Shown here: positions 46,067-54,306 of the stretch, piece after piece
Layout: each line of letters starts with the position of its first letter
Position numbering within the stretch: the first letter of the stretch is position 1
DNA from: Pseudooceanicola aestuarii
GTDB lineage: Bacteria; Pseudomonadota; Alphaproteobacteria; Rhodobacterales; Rhodobacteraceae
Direction: 5' to 3'
Length of the DNA stretch: 64,000 bases
NCBI RefSeq assembly: GCF_010614805.1
Contig: NZ_JAAFZC010000001.1
Location: forward strand, 1,590,001 to 1,654,000
The notes under the pieces: model-generated
What the model was told of the DNA's origin: nothing
The model's input: only the letters and a program-made list of their open reading frames with translations
The model's database searches: none
Translations under genes and position numbers: made by a program

Positions 46067-47524
46067 TTATTCGCTCCCGGTGGGTTCGTCGGCGTCGGCC
46101 TCCGTCCCATCTTCGGCGCCGTCCACCTGTTCGTCCAGCACGCCGTTGGTCCAGTCGCCGGAGGCTGTTTCTCCGCTGGCGTAGGTCATCGTGCCGTCGC
46201 CCTGGCGCCGCCCGTCCTGGAACATGCCGCGATAGGTGTCGCCATTGGCGTAGGTGGCCATGCCCTCGCCCGAGATTTCACCATCCTGCCAGGCGCCTTC
46301 GTAGGAGAAGCCGTCGGGCATTGTGATCCGGCCCTGGCCGTGGCGCTGGCCGCCGGCGAAGTCGCCCTCGTAAACAGTGCCGTCCGGATAGGTGGCCTTC
46401 CCCTGGCCCTCGCGCTCGCCTTCGACCCAGTTGCCTTCGTAGGTGTAGCCGTCGTCATAGGTCATGACGCCAAAGCCATGGTTGCGCGCGTTCTTGAAAT
46501 TTCCCTTGTAGGTCAGTCCGTTGGGGTAGGTGGCAGTGCCTTCGCCCTCGATCACGCCGGCGACCCATTGCCCTTCGTAGGTCGAGCCGTCGGGATAGGT
46601 GATCTTCCCCGTGCCATCAGCCAGATCGCCACTGAATGTGCCCACGTAGACGGAGCCGTCGGGATAGGTGACCGTGCCCTCGCCGGCGATCTGACCGTCG
46701 AGCCAGGCGCCCTCGTAGCGGTAGCCGTCGGTGCCGACAAAGGTACCCTGGCCGTGGCGCTTGTCGTCCTGGAATTCCCCGTCGTAGACGTCGCCATTGG
46801 CGTAGGTGACCTTGCCCTGGCCCTGGCGCTGACCCTCGGCCAGCTCGCCTTCGTAGATGTCGCCGTTGGGCTGGGTCAGGCGGCCGTTGCCGTTGATCTG
46901 CCCGTTCGACCAGGTGCCGGAATAGATCAGCCCGTCGGGCATGGTCAGGGTGCCTTCACCTTCCCGCTCGCCACGGGTGATGGCGCCCTCGTAGACGGCG
47001 CCGTCGGGATAGGTGATCTTGCCCTGGCCTTCCTTGACGCCGTTGACCCAATCGCCTTCGTAGACATAGCCCGACGGGCTTTCCATCGTGCCGCGCCCGT
47101 GGTGCATGGCATTGCGGAACCCACCTTCGTAGCGGACGTCGTTGGCGTAATTGGCCACGCCCTGGCCCATGATCTTGCCTTCGGCCCATTCCCCTTCGTA
47201 GGTGCCGCCGTCGGAGAACACGATCTTGCCGATGCCGTCCGGCTTGCCCTTGGCGAATTCGCCTTCGTAGACCGATCCGTTCGGGAACCGGGCGCGACCC
47301 TGGCCGCGGATCTCCCCCTCAACCCAGTCGCCGGTATATTCATATCCGTTGGGCAGCCGGTAGGTGCCGGTGCCATGTTGCAGCCCGTCCTGGAACGTGC
47401 CTTCGTAGATGCCCCCGTCGTCATATTGCTTGGTCTGGACCTGGCTGTTCTGCGACAGGACGGGGGTCGCGGTCAAAGCGGCCCAGAGGGCGGCCTGGAT
47501 CAATGGTGTGGCGCGCGGTGCCAT
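46067..47524 (-). CDS. Exported protein made of 18 MORN repeats
   Basis: This 485-residue protein has a signal peptide (TPLIQAALWAALTATPVLSQ) and then 18 gapless MORN repeats of 23 residues (about residues 40-453), ending in an acidic tail. MORN repeats form elongated beta-hairpin arrays that in eukaryotes act as scaffolds or bind membranes; bacterial exported versions are poorly understood. The ATG at 47524 is preferred because GGGAGAGA sits just ahead; an ATG 12 bases upstream is in frame. It is divergent from nadE across 130 bases. Confidence 0.88.
   Translation of the reverse strand: MAPRATPLIQAALWAALTATPVLSQNSQVQTKQYDDGGIYEGTFQDGLQHGTGTYRLPNGYEYTGDWVEGEIRGQGRARFPNGSVYEGEFAKGKPDGIGKIVFSDGGTYEGEWAEGKIMGQGVANYANDVRYEGGFRNAMHHGRGTMESPSGYVYEGDWVNGVKEGQGKITYPDGAVYEGAITRGEREGEGTLTMPDGLIYSGTWSNGQINGNGRLTQPNGDIYEGELAEGQRQGQGKVTYANGDVYDGEFQDDKRHGQGTFVGTDGYRYEGAWLDGQIAGEGTVTYPDGSVYVGTFSGDLADGTGKITYPDGSTYEGQWVAGVIEGEGTATYPNGLTYKGNFKNARNHGFGVMTYDDGYTYEGNWVEGEREGQGKATYPDGTVYEGDFAGGQRHGQGRITMPDGFSYEGAWQDGEISGEGMATYANGDTYRGMFQDGRRQGDGTMTYASGETASGDWTNGVLDEQVDGAEDGTEADADEPTGSE
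46166..47407 (-). repeat. Eighteen 69-bp (23-residue) MORN coding repeats
   Basis: Each unit has Y-E-G at positions 1-3, Gly at 8, G-x-G at 12-14 and a P/D-x-G turn at 19-21, with no length variation over 18 units. The DNA is moderately diverged, so the array is old but its phase is strictly kept. Confidence 0.9.
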
Positions 47525-47654
47525 GGTCTCTCCCATCCCATGCTTTCGATCAAAACCTATGTGATGGCGCGTGGCCTCGCAACACCCCTTGGTGTTTCAC
47601 CTTTTCCTTCATGCCGGGCGCCGGTAACACGGTCCTGATCCAAGGAGGCATGGC

Positions 47655-49313
47655 ATGGCTGACAGTTTTCGCATCACGCTGGCACAACTGAACCCCGTCG
47701 TGGGCGATATCGCGGGCAATGCCGCCCAGGCCCGCGCCGCCTGGGAGGCCGGGCGTGACGCCGGGGCCGACCTGGTGGCCCTGACGGAAATGTTCATCAC
47801 CGGCTACAACACGCAGGACCTGGTGGAAAAGCCGGTCTTTCATCAGACGGCCATCGCCGCGCTGGAGCAACTGGCGCGCGAATGTGCGGACGGACCGGCA
47901 CTGGCCATCGGCGGGCCGCATGTCGAAGGGGCCTCTCTCTACAATGCGCTGTATATTCTCAAGGGCGGGCAGGTGACGCACCGTGCGTTGAAGCATAACC
48001 TGCCCAACGAGACGGTGTTCGACGAGGTTCGCATCTTTGACGCCGGCCCCTTGGGCGGGCCTTATGCGGTGGACGGCGTGCGCATCGGATCGCCTGTCTG
48101 CGAAGATGCCTGGCACCCGGAAGTCGCCGAAACGCTGGAGGAAACCGGCGCGGAATTCCTGCTGGTGCCCAACGGATCACCCTATTATCGCGGCAAGTTC
48201 GAGACCCGGTTGAACCACATGGTGGCCCGCGTGGTGGAGACGGGGCTGCCGCTGATCTACCTGAACATGGTGGGCGGTCAGGATGATCAGGTCTTTGACG
48301 GCGGCAGCTTCGCGCTGAACCCCGGCGGTGAGATTGCGATGCAGATGCCCGTGTTCGAAACCGGTCTGCGCCACATCGACCTGGTGCGCGGGGCCGAAGG
48401 TTGGCGCATCACCCCGCAGGAGATCACCGCCCATCCCGACGAATGGGAGCAGGATTACCGCGCCATGGTCCTGTCCCTGCGTGATTACCTGGGCAAGACA
48501 GGGTTTACCAAGGTGCTGCTGGGCCTGTCGGGGGGGATCGATTCGGCCATCGTGGCCACCATTGCCGCCGACGCCATCGGGCCACAGAACGTGCGCTGCG
48601 TGATGCTGCCGTCGGAATACACCTCCTCCGCCTCGCTGGAGGATGCGGAGGCCGTCGCTCGTGCCCTGGGCTGCCGCTACGATTACGTGCCCATCGCGCA
48701 GGGCCGGCAGGCGATCACCGCCACGCTGGCCCCGCTGTTCGAAGGCACCGAACCCGACCTGACCGAGGAAAACATCCAGTCCCGCCTGCGTGGGCTTCTG
48801 CTGATGGCGCTGTCCAACAAGTTCGGCGAGATGCTGCTGACCACCGGCAACAAGTCCGAAGTCGCGGTCGGCTATGCCACGATCTACGGCGACATGGCGG
48901 GCGGCTACAATCCGATCAAGGATCTTTACAAAACTCGCGTGTTCGAACAATGCCGCTGGCGCAATGCCAATCACCGGCCCTGGATGATGGCCACGGCGGG
49001 CGAGGTCATTCCCGCACGGGTGATTTCCAAGCCACCCTCGGCGGAGTTGCGGGAGGATCAGAAGGACAGTGATTCGCTGCCCGATTACCCGGTGCTGGAC
49101 GCGATCCTGGAGATGCTGGTGGATCAGGATGCCTCTGTCGCGGATTGCGTGGCGGCGGGGCATGACGCGGATGTGGTGAAAAAGGTCGAGCGGCTGATCT
49201 ATCTCAGCGAATACAAGCGTTTCCAATCCGCGCCCGGCACCCGGCTGACCAAGGGCGCCTTCTGGCTGGATCGGCGGTATCCCATCGTGAACCGCTGGCG
49301 CGATCCGGGCTAG
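47655..49313 (+). CDS. nadE: Glutamine-dependent NAD+ synthetase
   Basis: This 552-residue bifunctional enzyme converts nicotinate adenine dinucleotide to NAD+. The N-terminal nitrilase-type glutaminase domain has the triad Glu45 (TEMFITG), Lys113 (LKHNLPN) and Cys149 (SPVCEDAW). The C-terminal synthetase has the P-loop LSGGIDSAI and SEVAVGYATIYGDMAGGYNPI. AAGGAGGC precedes the ATG. A flavodoxin-like gene follows eight bases later. Confidence 0.96.
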   Translation: MADSFRITLAQLNPVVGDIAGNAAQARAAWEAGRDAGADLVALTEMFITGYNTQDLVEKPVFHQTAIAALEQLARECADGPALAIGGPHVEGASLYNALYILKGGQVTHRALKHNLPNETVFDEVRIFDAGPLGGPYAVDGVRIGSPVCEDAWHPEVAETLEETGAEFLLVPNGSPYYRGKFETRLNHMVARVVETGLPLIYLNMVGGQDDQVFDGGSFALNPGGEIAMQMPVFETGLRHIDLVRGAEGWRITPQEITAHPDEWEQDYRAMVLSLRDYLGKTGFTKVLLGLSGGIDSAIVATIAADAIGPQNVRCVMLPSEYTSSASLEDAEAVARALGCRYDYVPIAQGRQAITATLAPLFEGTEPDLTEENIQSRLRGLLLMALSNKFGEMLLTTGNKSEVAVGYATIYGDMAGGYNPIKDLYKTRVFEQCRWRNANHRPWMMATAGEVIPARVISKPPSAELREDQKDSDSLPDYPVLDAILEMLVDQDASVADCVAAGHDADVVKKVERLIYLSEYKRFQSAPGTRLTKGAFWLDRRYPIVNRWRDPG

Positions 49314-49320
49314 GCTGGCC

Positions 49321-49806
49321 ATGGCACGGTTGCTTGTCGTCTACCATTCGCGCACCGGCGGGGCGCGTCAGATGGCGCAAGCCGCCGCCTGCGCGGCGGA
49401 GGCGGAGGTCGAGACCGCGCTGATCGCAGCGCCGGAGGCCGGGCCGGAGGATCTGCTGGCCGCGAGCGGGTATCTCTTTTGCGCGCCCGAGAACCTGGCC
49501 GCGATCTCGGGCGTGATGAAGGATTTCTTCGATCGCAGCTATTACGAGGTGTTGGGCCGGATCGAGGGACGCCCCTATGCTCAGATGGTCTGCGCCGGGA
49601 CCGACGGGTCGAATGCCGCCCGCCAGACCGCGCGAATCGCCACCGGCTGGCGCCTGCGGGAGGTGCAGCCGCCGCTGGTCATCTGCACCCATGCCGACAC
49701 ACGGGAAAAGATCATGGCGACCAAGCGGATCGGCGGCGAAGACCTGACCCGCTGTACCGAGCTGGGCGCGGCCCTGGGCGCCGGGCTTGCGATGGGCGCC
49801 TTTTAG
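49321..49806 (+). CDS. Flavodoxin-family FMN protein
   Basis: This 161-residue protein has the flavodoxin phosphate loop VVYHSRTGGARQMA near its start and a second FMN-contacting segment CAPENLAAISGVMKDFFDR. It is a small FMN-binding reductase or flavodoxin of unassigned partner. It starts eight bases after nadE, so the two are probably co-transcribed; NAD and flavin redox roles may be connected. Confidence 0.85.
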   Translation: MARLLVVYHSRTGGARQMAQAAACAAEAEVETALIAAPEAGPEDLLAASGYLFCAPENLAAISGVMKDFFDRSYYEVLGRIEGRPYAQMVCAGTDGSNAARQTARIATGWRLREVQPPLVICTHADTREKIMATKRIGGEDLTRCTELGAALGAGLAMGAF

Positions 49807-49856
49807 CGCAGAGGCTGGGCATGGGGATGGGCCGGCCGGTCGGGATGACTTCGTGA

Positions 49857-50246
49857 TCATTCCCACCAGCGGTCGATGCTGGCGATATCATCGTCGGACC
49901 AGCCGAAATGATGGGCGAATTCATGCACCGTCACATGGGCGATCAGCTCGTCCAGGGTGACATCGCCCCGATCGCGCCATTCGATCAGGATCGGTTTTCG
50001 AAACAGCCAGACCGTATCGGGGGCGACGGGGCCGTCCCAGACGGATTTGTCCGTCATTGCAATGCCTTCGTAGAGACCGGTCAGCTCCTCAGGGTGATCC
50101 ATGCCCAGATCGCGCAACATGTCGGCTGCGGGCCAATCGGCAACGCGGATCAGCACGGCTTCTGCCGCGCGGCGAAAGGCATCGGGGAATTCGGCGACCA
50201 CCGACCGGGCGATCGTCTCGAAATGGTCCAGCGAGGGGTCTGTCAT
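49857..50246 (-). CDS. Zincin-like metallopeptidase (DUF1025/minimal protease family)
   Basis: This 129-residue protein has the zinc motif HEFAHHFGWSDDD at residues 108-120, matching the small one-domain zincins once called DUF1025. The N-terminal half is helical (HFETIARSVVAEFPDAF). Family members are reported as compact proteases with little known substrate range. The ATG at 50246 follows AGAGGACGG. It is divergent from wrbA. Confidence 0.85.
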   Translation of the reverse strand: MTDPSLDHFETIARSVVAEFPDAFRRAAEAVLIRVADWPAADMLRDLGMDHPEELTGLYEGIAMTDKSVWDGPVAPDTVWLFRKPILIEWRDRGDVTLDELIAHVTVHEFAHHFGWSDDDIASIDRWWE

Positions 50247-50344
50247 GCGGGCCGTCCTCTTGGCAGGGGTCACACTTTTTGCTGTCCGCCCCGCCGTGCG
50301 CAGGCGCACAGGGTCTGAGCGGTGCAGTCCGGAACGAATTGCGA

Positions 50345-50365
50345 CATGGATGCATTACATCCATG
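50345..50365. promoter_or_regulatory. Perfect dyad just upstream of wrbA
   Basis: CATGGATG and CATCCATG flank a CATTA spacer and end 17 bases before the wrbA ATG, directly ahead of its AAAGGAGG ribosome site. It could be a repressor operator for redox control or a structure in the leader RNA. No known family's consensus fits well. Confidence 0.45.
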
Positions 50366-50382
50366 CCGAAAGGAGGCCAACC

Positions 50383-50982
50383 ATGACCACCCCCAAGATC
50401 CTTGTCGCCTATTATTCCACCTATGGCACCAACCATGCCGTGGCCGACGAAGCCGCCCGCGCCGCGCGTGAGGCCGGCGCCGAAGTGCGTCTGCGCCGGT
50501 TCGCCGAGACCGCCCCCGAGGCTGTGGTGAACACACAGGATGCGTGGAAGGACCAACTGGCCGCCCACAGCGATATCCCTGACCTGAGCCATGACGATCT
50601 GGATTGGGCCGACGGCTACTTTTTCTCCATGCCGACGCGCTATGGCAATGTGCCCAGCCAGGTGCGCAGCTTCATCGATACCTGCGGGCCGATCTGGCAG
50701 GAAGGCAAGCTGGCGAACAAGGTTGTCACCGCGACTACCAGCGCCGGGAACGCCCATGGCGGGCAAGAAGCGACGATCCTGAGCTTTTACACCACCATCA
50801 TGCATTGGGGATCGCTGATCGTGGCGCCGGGCTATACCGATCCTGCCGTGGGCGAGGCGGGGGGCAACCCCTACGGGACGTCGATCAAGGCAGGCGCCTT
50901 TGACGATGCGGGCCGTGCCGCCGTGGCGCATCAATCCCGCCGTTTGACCGAATTCGCCACGCGCCTGGTCGCCACCGCCTGA
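50383..50982 (+). CDS. wrbA: NAD(P)H:quinone oxidoreductase, WrbA type
   Basis: This 199-residue flavodoxin-fold enzyme reduces quinones by two electrons to protect against redox cycling. It has ILVAYYSTYGTNHAVA at the FMN phosphate site, the WrbA-specific FSMPTRYGNVPSQVRSFID, and the late HGGQEATILSFYTTIMHWG. AAAGGAGG lies six bases before the ATG. A perfect dyad just upstream may regulate it. Confidence 0.95.
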   Translation: MTTPKILVAYYSTYGTNHAVADEAARAAREAGAEVRLRRFAETAPEAVVNTQDAWKDQLAAHSDIPDLSHDDLDWADGYFFSMPTRYGNVPSQVRSFIDTCGPIWQEGKLANKVVTATTSAGNAHGGQEATILSFYTTIMHWGSLIVAPGYTDPAVGEAGGNPYGTSIKAGAFDDAGRAAVAHQSRRLTEFATRLVATA

Positions 50983-51143
50983 GCGCCGGTCAGGTCCGCC
51001 GGTTCGGCCTGCGGGCCTGATGCGCAGGCCTAATCCGCCGGCCTGGTCTCCCGGGCTGGCGTCCGGGTCCAGCACCACGATGCAACCGGAGCTGAGCGCC
51101 CCTCCCGCCCGTACGACGCCTGGCCCGTCTATCCCCCAAGTTT

Positions 51144-51164
51144 GGGCCCCAAAGATTGGGGCCC
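51144..51164. terminator. Hairpin between convergent wrbA and response regulator
   Basis: GGGCCCCAA and TTGGGGCCC form a perfect 9-bp stem with loop AGA, 162 bases after wrbA and 68 bases beyond the response-regulator stop. There is no T-run, so it is a possible bidirectional transcription end or RNA stabiliser. The rest of the 249-base gap shows nothing else. Confidence 0.45.
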
Positions 51165-51231
51165 CGGATCGGGCAACCCCTTGCGCCACAGACCCGCCCT
51201 GCCCGATGCCGATCGGGTGGGGCGTTTGCGG

Positions 51232-51930
51232 TCAGATGAGGGGTTGCGTGGCAAGGCGATCCTCAAGGATGCGGTTCAGGCCGGCGATGTTGCGGGCTGC
51301 GCCGCTGTCAGGGCCGTTGCGGATGCGGCGCACCGCGTCGACCAGCGGAGCATCGCCGGAGCTGACGGCAACCCCCTCCAGAAACCGGCAGAGATATCCC
51401 AGGGTGCGCCGATCCGCATCGGGCAGCATCGCGGCAGCGCGTTCCATATCCTCCCGCAGGGCCAGCGGGTCAGGGTGAACAGGGCTGAGGCTCCCCGGAG
51501 TGGGGAGGGGCGTCTGCCATTCGACGGGCAGCAATCGCAGGACCTGGCGCTGGAACTCTGCCAGCCCGGCCACGGGTTTCGCCATGAAGGCATCCGCACC
51601 GGCCCGCAGCGCCGGAACGCGGCCCGCCGGGTCGCCCGAGATGGCGATTACCGCATGCGGGCGGGCGGGGGACGGTGCCAGGTCGACCAGCAGGTCCAGA
51701 CCACTGCCGTCCGGCAGGCCCAGATCGACGATCAGAACCTGTGACCGGTAGGTCTGCAAGTGGCGGCGAGCCGATCGCAGGCAATCCGCCCTTCGGATCC
51801 GGGCACCGGATCGCAGGCACATCAGGCGCATCGCCTCGGCGGCGAAGCGGCTGTCCTCCACCACCAGGATGGTGAGGCCCAGCAACGGGCGGTCGGTGGT
51901 CGGACCCGGACGGGTGGCAAACAGATCCAT
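51232..51930 (-). CDS. Response regulator with receiver domain and unassigned C-terminus
   Basis: This 232-residue protein has a receiver domain at about residues 19-135: VVEDSRF (acidic pocket), Asp69 in IVDLGLPDGSG (phosphorylation site), Ser98 in ISGDP and Lys118 in MAKPV. The remaining 100 residues are helical and have no helix-turn-helix, GGDEF or HD motif that I can see, so the output is unknown. No histidine kinase gene lies beside it. The 191-base gap to mce shows nothing recognisable. Confidence 0.85.
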   Translation of the reverse strand: MDLFATRPGPTTDRPLLGLTILVVEDSRFAAEAMRLMCLRSGARIRRADCLRSARRHLQTYRSQVLIVDLGLPDGSGLDLLVDLAPSPARPHAVIAISGDPAGRVPALRAGADAFMAKPVAGLAEFQRQVLRLLPVEWQTPLPTPGSLSPVHPDPLALREDMERAAAMLPDADRRTLGYLCRFLEGVAVSSGDAPLVDAVRRIRNGPDSGAARNIAGLNRILEDRLATQPLI

Positions 51931-52121
51931 GAATGCGGTTCCCTGGCTATGGTGGACCGAAGATGGCGCCGCCTCATCCTAGGCCACCGAGAGCTAACAG
52001 CCGGTAAACGCCGCCACGATTTCCTGCCTCTCGCGCCTGCGGCCGGGCTGCGTCAGTCCGGCCTGTTGCGCGCCCCCTCCCGCGGCGTCATAACCATGCC
52101 GAACAGAAGGAGGCCCATGCC

Positions 52122-52526
52122 ATGATCGGACGTCTGAACCACGTCGCCATCGCCGTCCCGGATCTTCAGGCCGCGGCGGACCAATACCGCACCGCGTTGG
52201 GGGCGCAGGTCGGCGCGCCGCAGGACGAACCTGATCACGGGGTCACGGTGATTTTCATCGAATTGCCCAACACCAAGATCGAACTGCTGTATCCGCTGGG
52301 CGAAAACTCTCCGATTCAGGGCTTTCTGGACAAGAACCCGGCCGGCGGTATCCACCATATCTGCTACGAGGTGGAGGACATCCTGGCCGCCCGCGATCAT
52401 CTGCAATCCACCGGCGCCCGCGTGCTGGGCAGCGGAGAGCCCAAGATCGGCGCCCATGGCAAGCCGGTGCTGTTCCTGCATCCCAAGGATTTCAACGGCT
52501 GCCTGGTCGAGCTGGAGCAGGTCTGA
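52122..52526 (+). CDS. mce: Methylmalonyl-CoA epimerase
   Basis: This 134-residue vicinal-oxygen-chelate enzyme interconverts (2R)- and (2S)-methylmalonyl-CoA, linking propionyl-CoA use to succinyl-CoA. Two beta-alpha-beta modules carry the metal ligands His7 (LNHVAIAV), the HH pair at 78-79 (GGIHHICYEV) and Glu130 (CLVELEQV). AAGGAGGCCCATGCC precedes the ATG. Its stop overlaps the next gene (TGATG). The mutase itself is not in the window. Confidence 0.93.
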   Translation: MIGRLNHVAIAVPDLQAAADQYRTALGAQVGAPQDEPDHGVTVIFIELPNTKIELLYPLGENSPIQGFLDKNPAGGIHHICYEVEDILAARDHLQSTGARVLGSGEPKIGAHGKPVLFLHPKDFNGCLVELEQV

Positions 52527-52804
52527 TGGGCATCACCTCGGCGATTGTCCTTTATGCGGTGATCTGGTTCATGACCCTGCTGTGCGTGGTGCCCGTGGGG
52601 CTACGCACCCAGGCGGACGAGGGTCACGTCACCCCCGGCACCCAATCCGGCGCGCCGGAGGTGCATCACCTGAAGCTCAAGCTCTGGATCACCACCGGGA
52701 TCGCGACGCTGCTGTTCGCGATCATCGCCGGGATCATCATGTCCGGGTGGATCACCATACGTGACCTGGACTGGTTCAACCGGATGGCAACGCCGCAGGG
52801 GTAG
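52526..52804 (+). CDS. DUF1467 family small membrane protein
   Basis: This 92-residue protein has two membrane helices (about 4-25 and 52-75) and the conserved VVPVGLRTQADEGHVTPGTQSGAP stretch that I recognise as DUF1467. Its function is unknown. Its ATG overlaps the mce stop, an arrangement I recall from other Rhodobacterales, so a role near methylmalonyl-CoA metabolism is possible but unproven. Confidence 0.85.
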   Translation: MGITSAIVLYAVIWFMTLLCVVPVGLRTQADEGHVTPGTQSGAPEVHHLKLKLWITTGIATLLFAIIAGIIMSGWITIRDLDWFNRMATPQG

Positions 52805-52827
52805 GGCCTGCATGCGGCACCCTCCGC

Positions 52828-53532
52828 CTATCGGCGGGAGGTCTCGCGCAGGGTCAGGCGGTGGTAGATATGGGTGAACGTCGCGGCGCCCAGGATCGGG
52901 ATCACCAGGTTCAGCAGCGGTACCGATAGCGGAATCGCCATCAGCACACCCGCCGCCCAGATCGTGGGCATGTGGCGACGGCGCAGGGCACGGGCGCTGT
53001 CGCGCCCCTCGCGGCGCATGGCGGCGAGGGTGAAATATTCCCGGCCAAGCAGGAACCCGTTCAGACCCCAGAAGATGAACAGCGCCACGGGTGCCAGAAA
53101 GATATAGAGCAGCAGCGCCACCAGGTTGGCGGCGATGATCACCCCCAGGAACCCCAGCGTATCGCTGATCTGCGTGGACAGCGGGATGCGCAGGGCCGGA
53201 GGCAGGTGGGGGTAATGCCGGTCCTCCACCGCCTGCGCCACGTCATCCAGAAACATCGATGTTATCGCGGACGCGACGGGCACCATCAGGAAAACCGACA
53301 GGAAGAGCATCACGAGGATGCCGGTGATGGACACCAGGTCGTCCAGCCATTGCACCTTCCCGATCAGCGGGATCACCGCCTCTTCGCCCATGGTCCATTG
53401 CACCAGCAGCAGGAACCCGGCATAGCTGGCGATCAGCAGGGCGAGGGTCAGGCCGACGCCCAGCAGCAGGACGCGGCGGAATCGCGGGTCACCGATCTGC
53501 GAGAGGGCGGCGCGGAACGCCGCGAGGATCAC
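52828..53532 (-). CDS. EI24/CysZ-like membrane protein
   Basis: This 234-residue polytopic protein matches the EI24 (PF07264) family: LSQIGDPRFRRVLLLGVGLTLAL at the start, FLMVPVASAITSMFLDDVA in the middle, and WGLNGFLLGREYFTLAAMRR late. Relatives include CysZ sulfate permease, but the true substrate here is unknown. GTG at 53532 overlaps the nitroreductase stop (GTGA) and is preferred; GTG at 53544 would add four residues. Confidence 0.82.
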   Translation of the reverse strand: MILAAFRAALSQIGDPRFRRVLLLGVGLTLALLIASYAGFLLLVQWTMGEEAVIPLIGKVQWLDDLVSITGILVMLFLSVFLMVPVASAITSMFLDDVAQAVEDRHYPHLPPALRIPLSTQISDTLGFLGVIIAANLVALLLYIFLAPVALFIFWGLNGFLLGREYFTLAAMRREGRDSARALRRRHMPTIWAAGVLMAIPLSVPLLNLVIPILGAATFTHIYHRLTLRETSRR

Positions 53533-54107
53533 GCCGACAGCCACGTGGTGATCCTGTCCAGGTCGGGGCGCGGGCGTTCCGGCGGCACCATGCGTTCGGT
53601 ACCGATATGGATCAGGCCGGCGACTTCCTCGGGGGCGGTGACCTCCAGCCCTTCGCGCAGGAAATCCGCGTCATGCACGGGCCAGCCGGTCAGCCAGTTC
53701 GCGCCCCAGCCCGCCGCCAGCGCTGCGTTCAGCAACGCCAGGCAGACGGCCCCGGCGGAGTAGCGTTGTTCGACCAGCGGGATCTTAGGGCTGTCCTGGG
53801 GGGAGAAGATCACCGCCACGGCCAGGTTGCCCTGATCATATTGCGCACGGCCCTTGGCGATCTGTTCCTCGTCCAGCTTCAGCGCGCGACCGCGGGTTTC
53901 GGCCAGATCCGCCAGCCGGGCAAAGGCCGCGCCCTGGATGACGATCAGGCGCCAGGGCTCCAGCTTGCCATGGTCGGGGCTGCGGGCGGCGGCGGTCAGG
54001 ATCGGCGTCAGCTCCTGCGCCGTGGGCACCGGCGGGATCAGCGTCTTGGCCGGTCGGGACCGTCGGGTTAGCAGGAATTCCAGCGCGGCGGGGTTGGGAT
54101 CGGGCAT
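53529..54107 (-). CDS. Nitroreductase-family FMN oxidoreductase
   Basis: This 192-residue protein shows the nitroreductase pattern: FLLTRRSRPAKTLIPPVP, AAARSPDHGKLEPWRLIVI and a late GLIHIGTERMVPPERPRPDL, closest to the YdjA group. It would use FMN and NAD(P)H to reduce nitro- or quinone-like substrates. CGGAG precedes the ATG at 54107. It is translationally coupled to the EI24 gene. The 199-base gap upstream to the deacetylase end shows no motif. Confidence 0.88.
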   Translation of the reverse strand: MPDPNPAALEFLLTRRSRPAKTLIPPVPTAQELTPILTAAARSPDHGKLEPWRLIVIQGAAFARLADLAETRGRALKLDEEQIAKGRAQYDQGNLAVAVIFSPQDSPKIPLVEQRYSAGAVCLALLNAALAAGWGANWLTGWPVHDADFLREGLEVTAPEEVAGLIHIGTERMVPPERPRPDLDRITTWLSA

Positions 54108-54306
54108 GGGACACTCCGTCAGGGACGGGCGATATGTCGGCCCTGCGGCGCGGCGGGTCAAGGGGCGGTCCCGATCCGGGGCGGCGGTGCGGGCGCCGGG
54201 ATGGGATCGGGGGCGCACAAGGCCGGGGCAAGGCAGGAGCAAGAGCCGGCGCCGGGAGCAGCGGCAAGCATGGGCGGCGCGGTCCCGAGGGGGGTGCCCG
54301 CGCCGA

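Noticed and set aside
46166..47407. CRISPR-like or satellite repeats at 69-base period
   Set aside because: These encode in-frame MORN repeats of one protein after a signal peptide.
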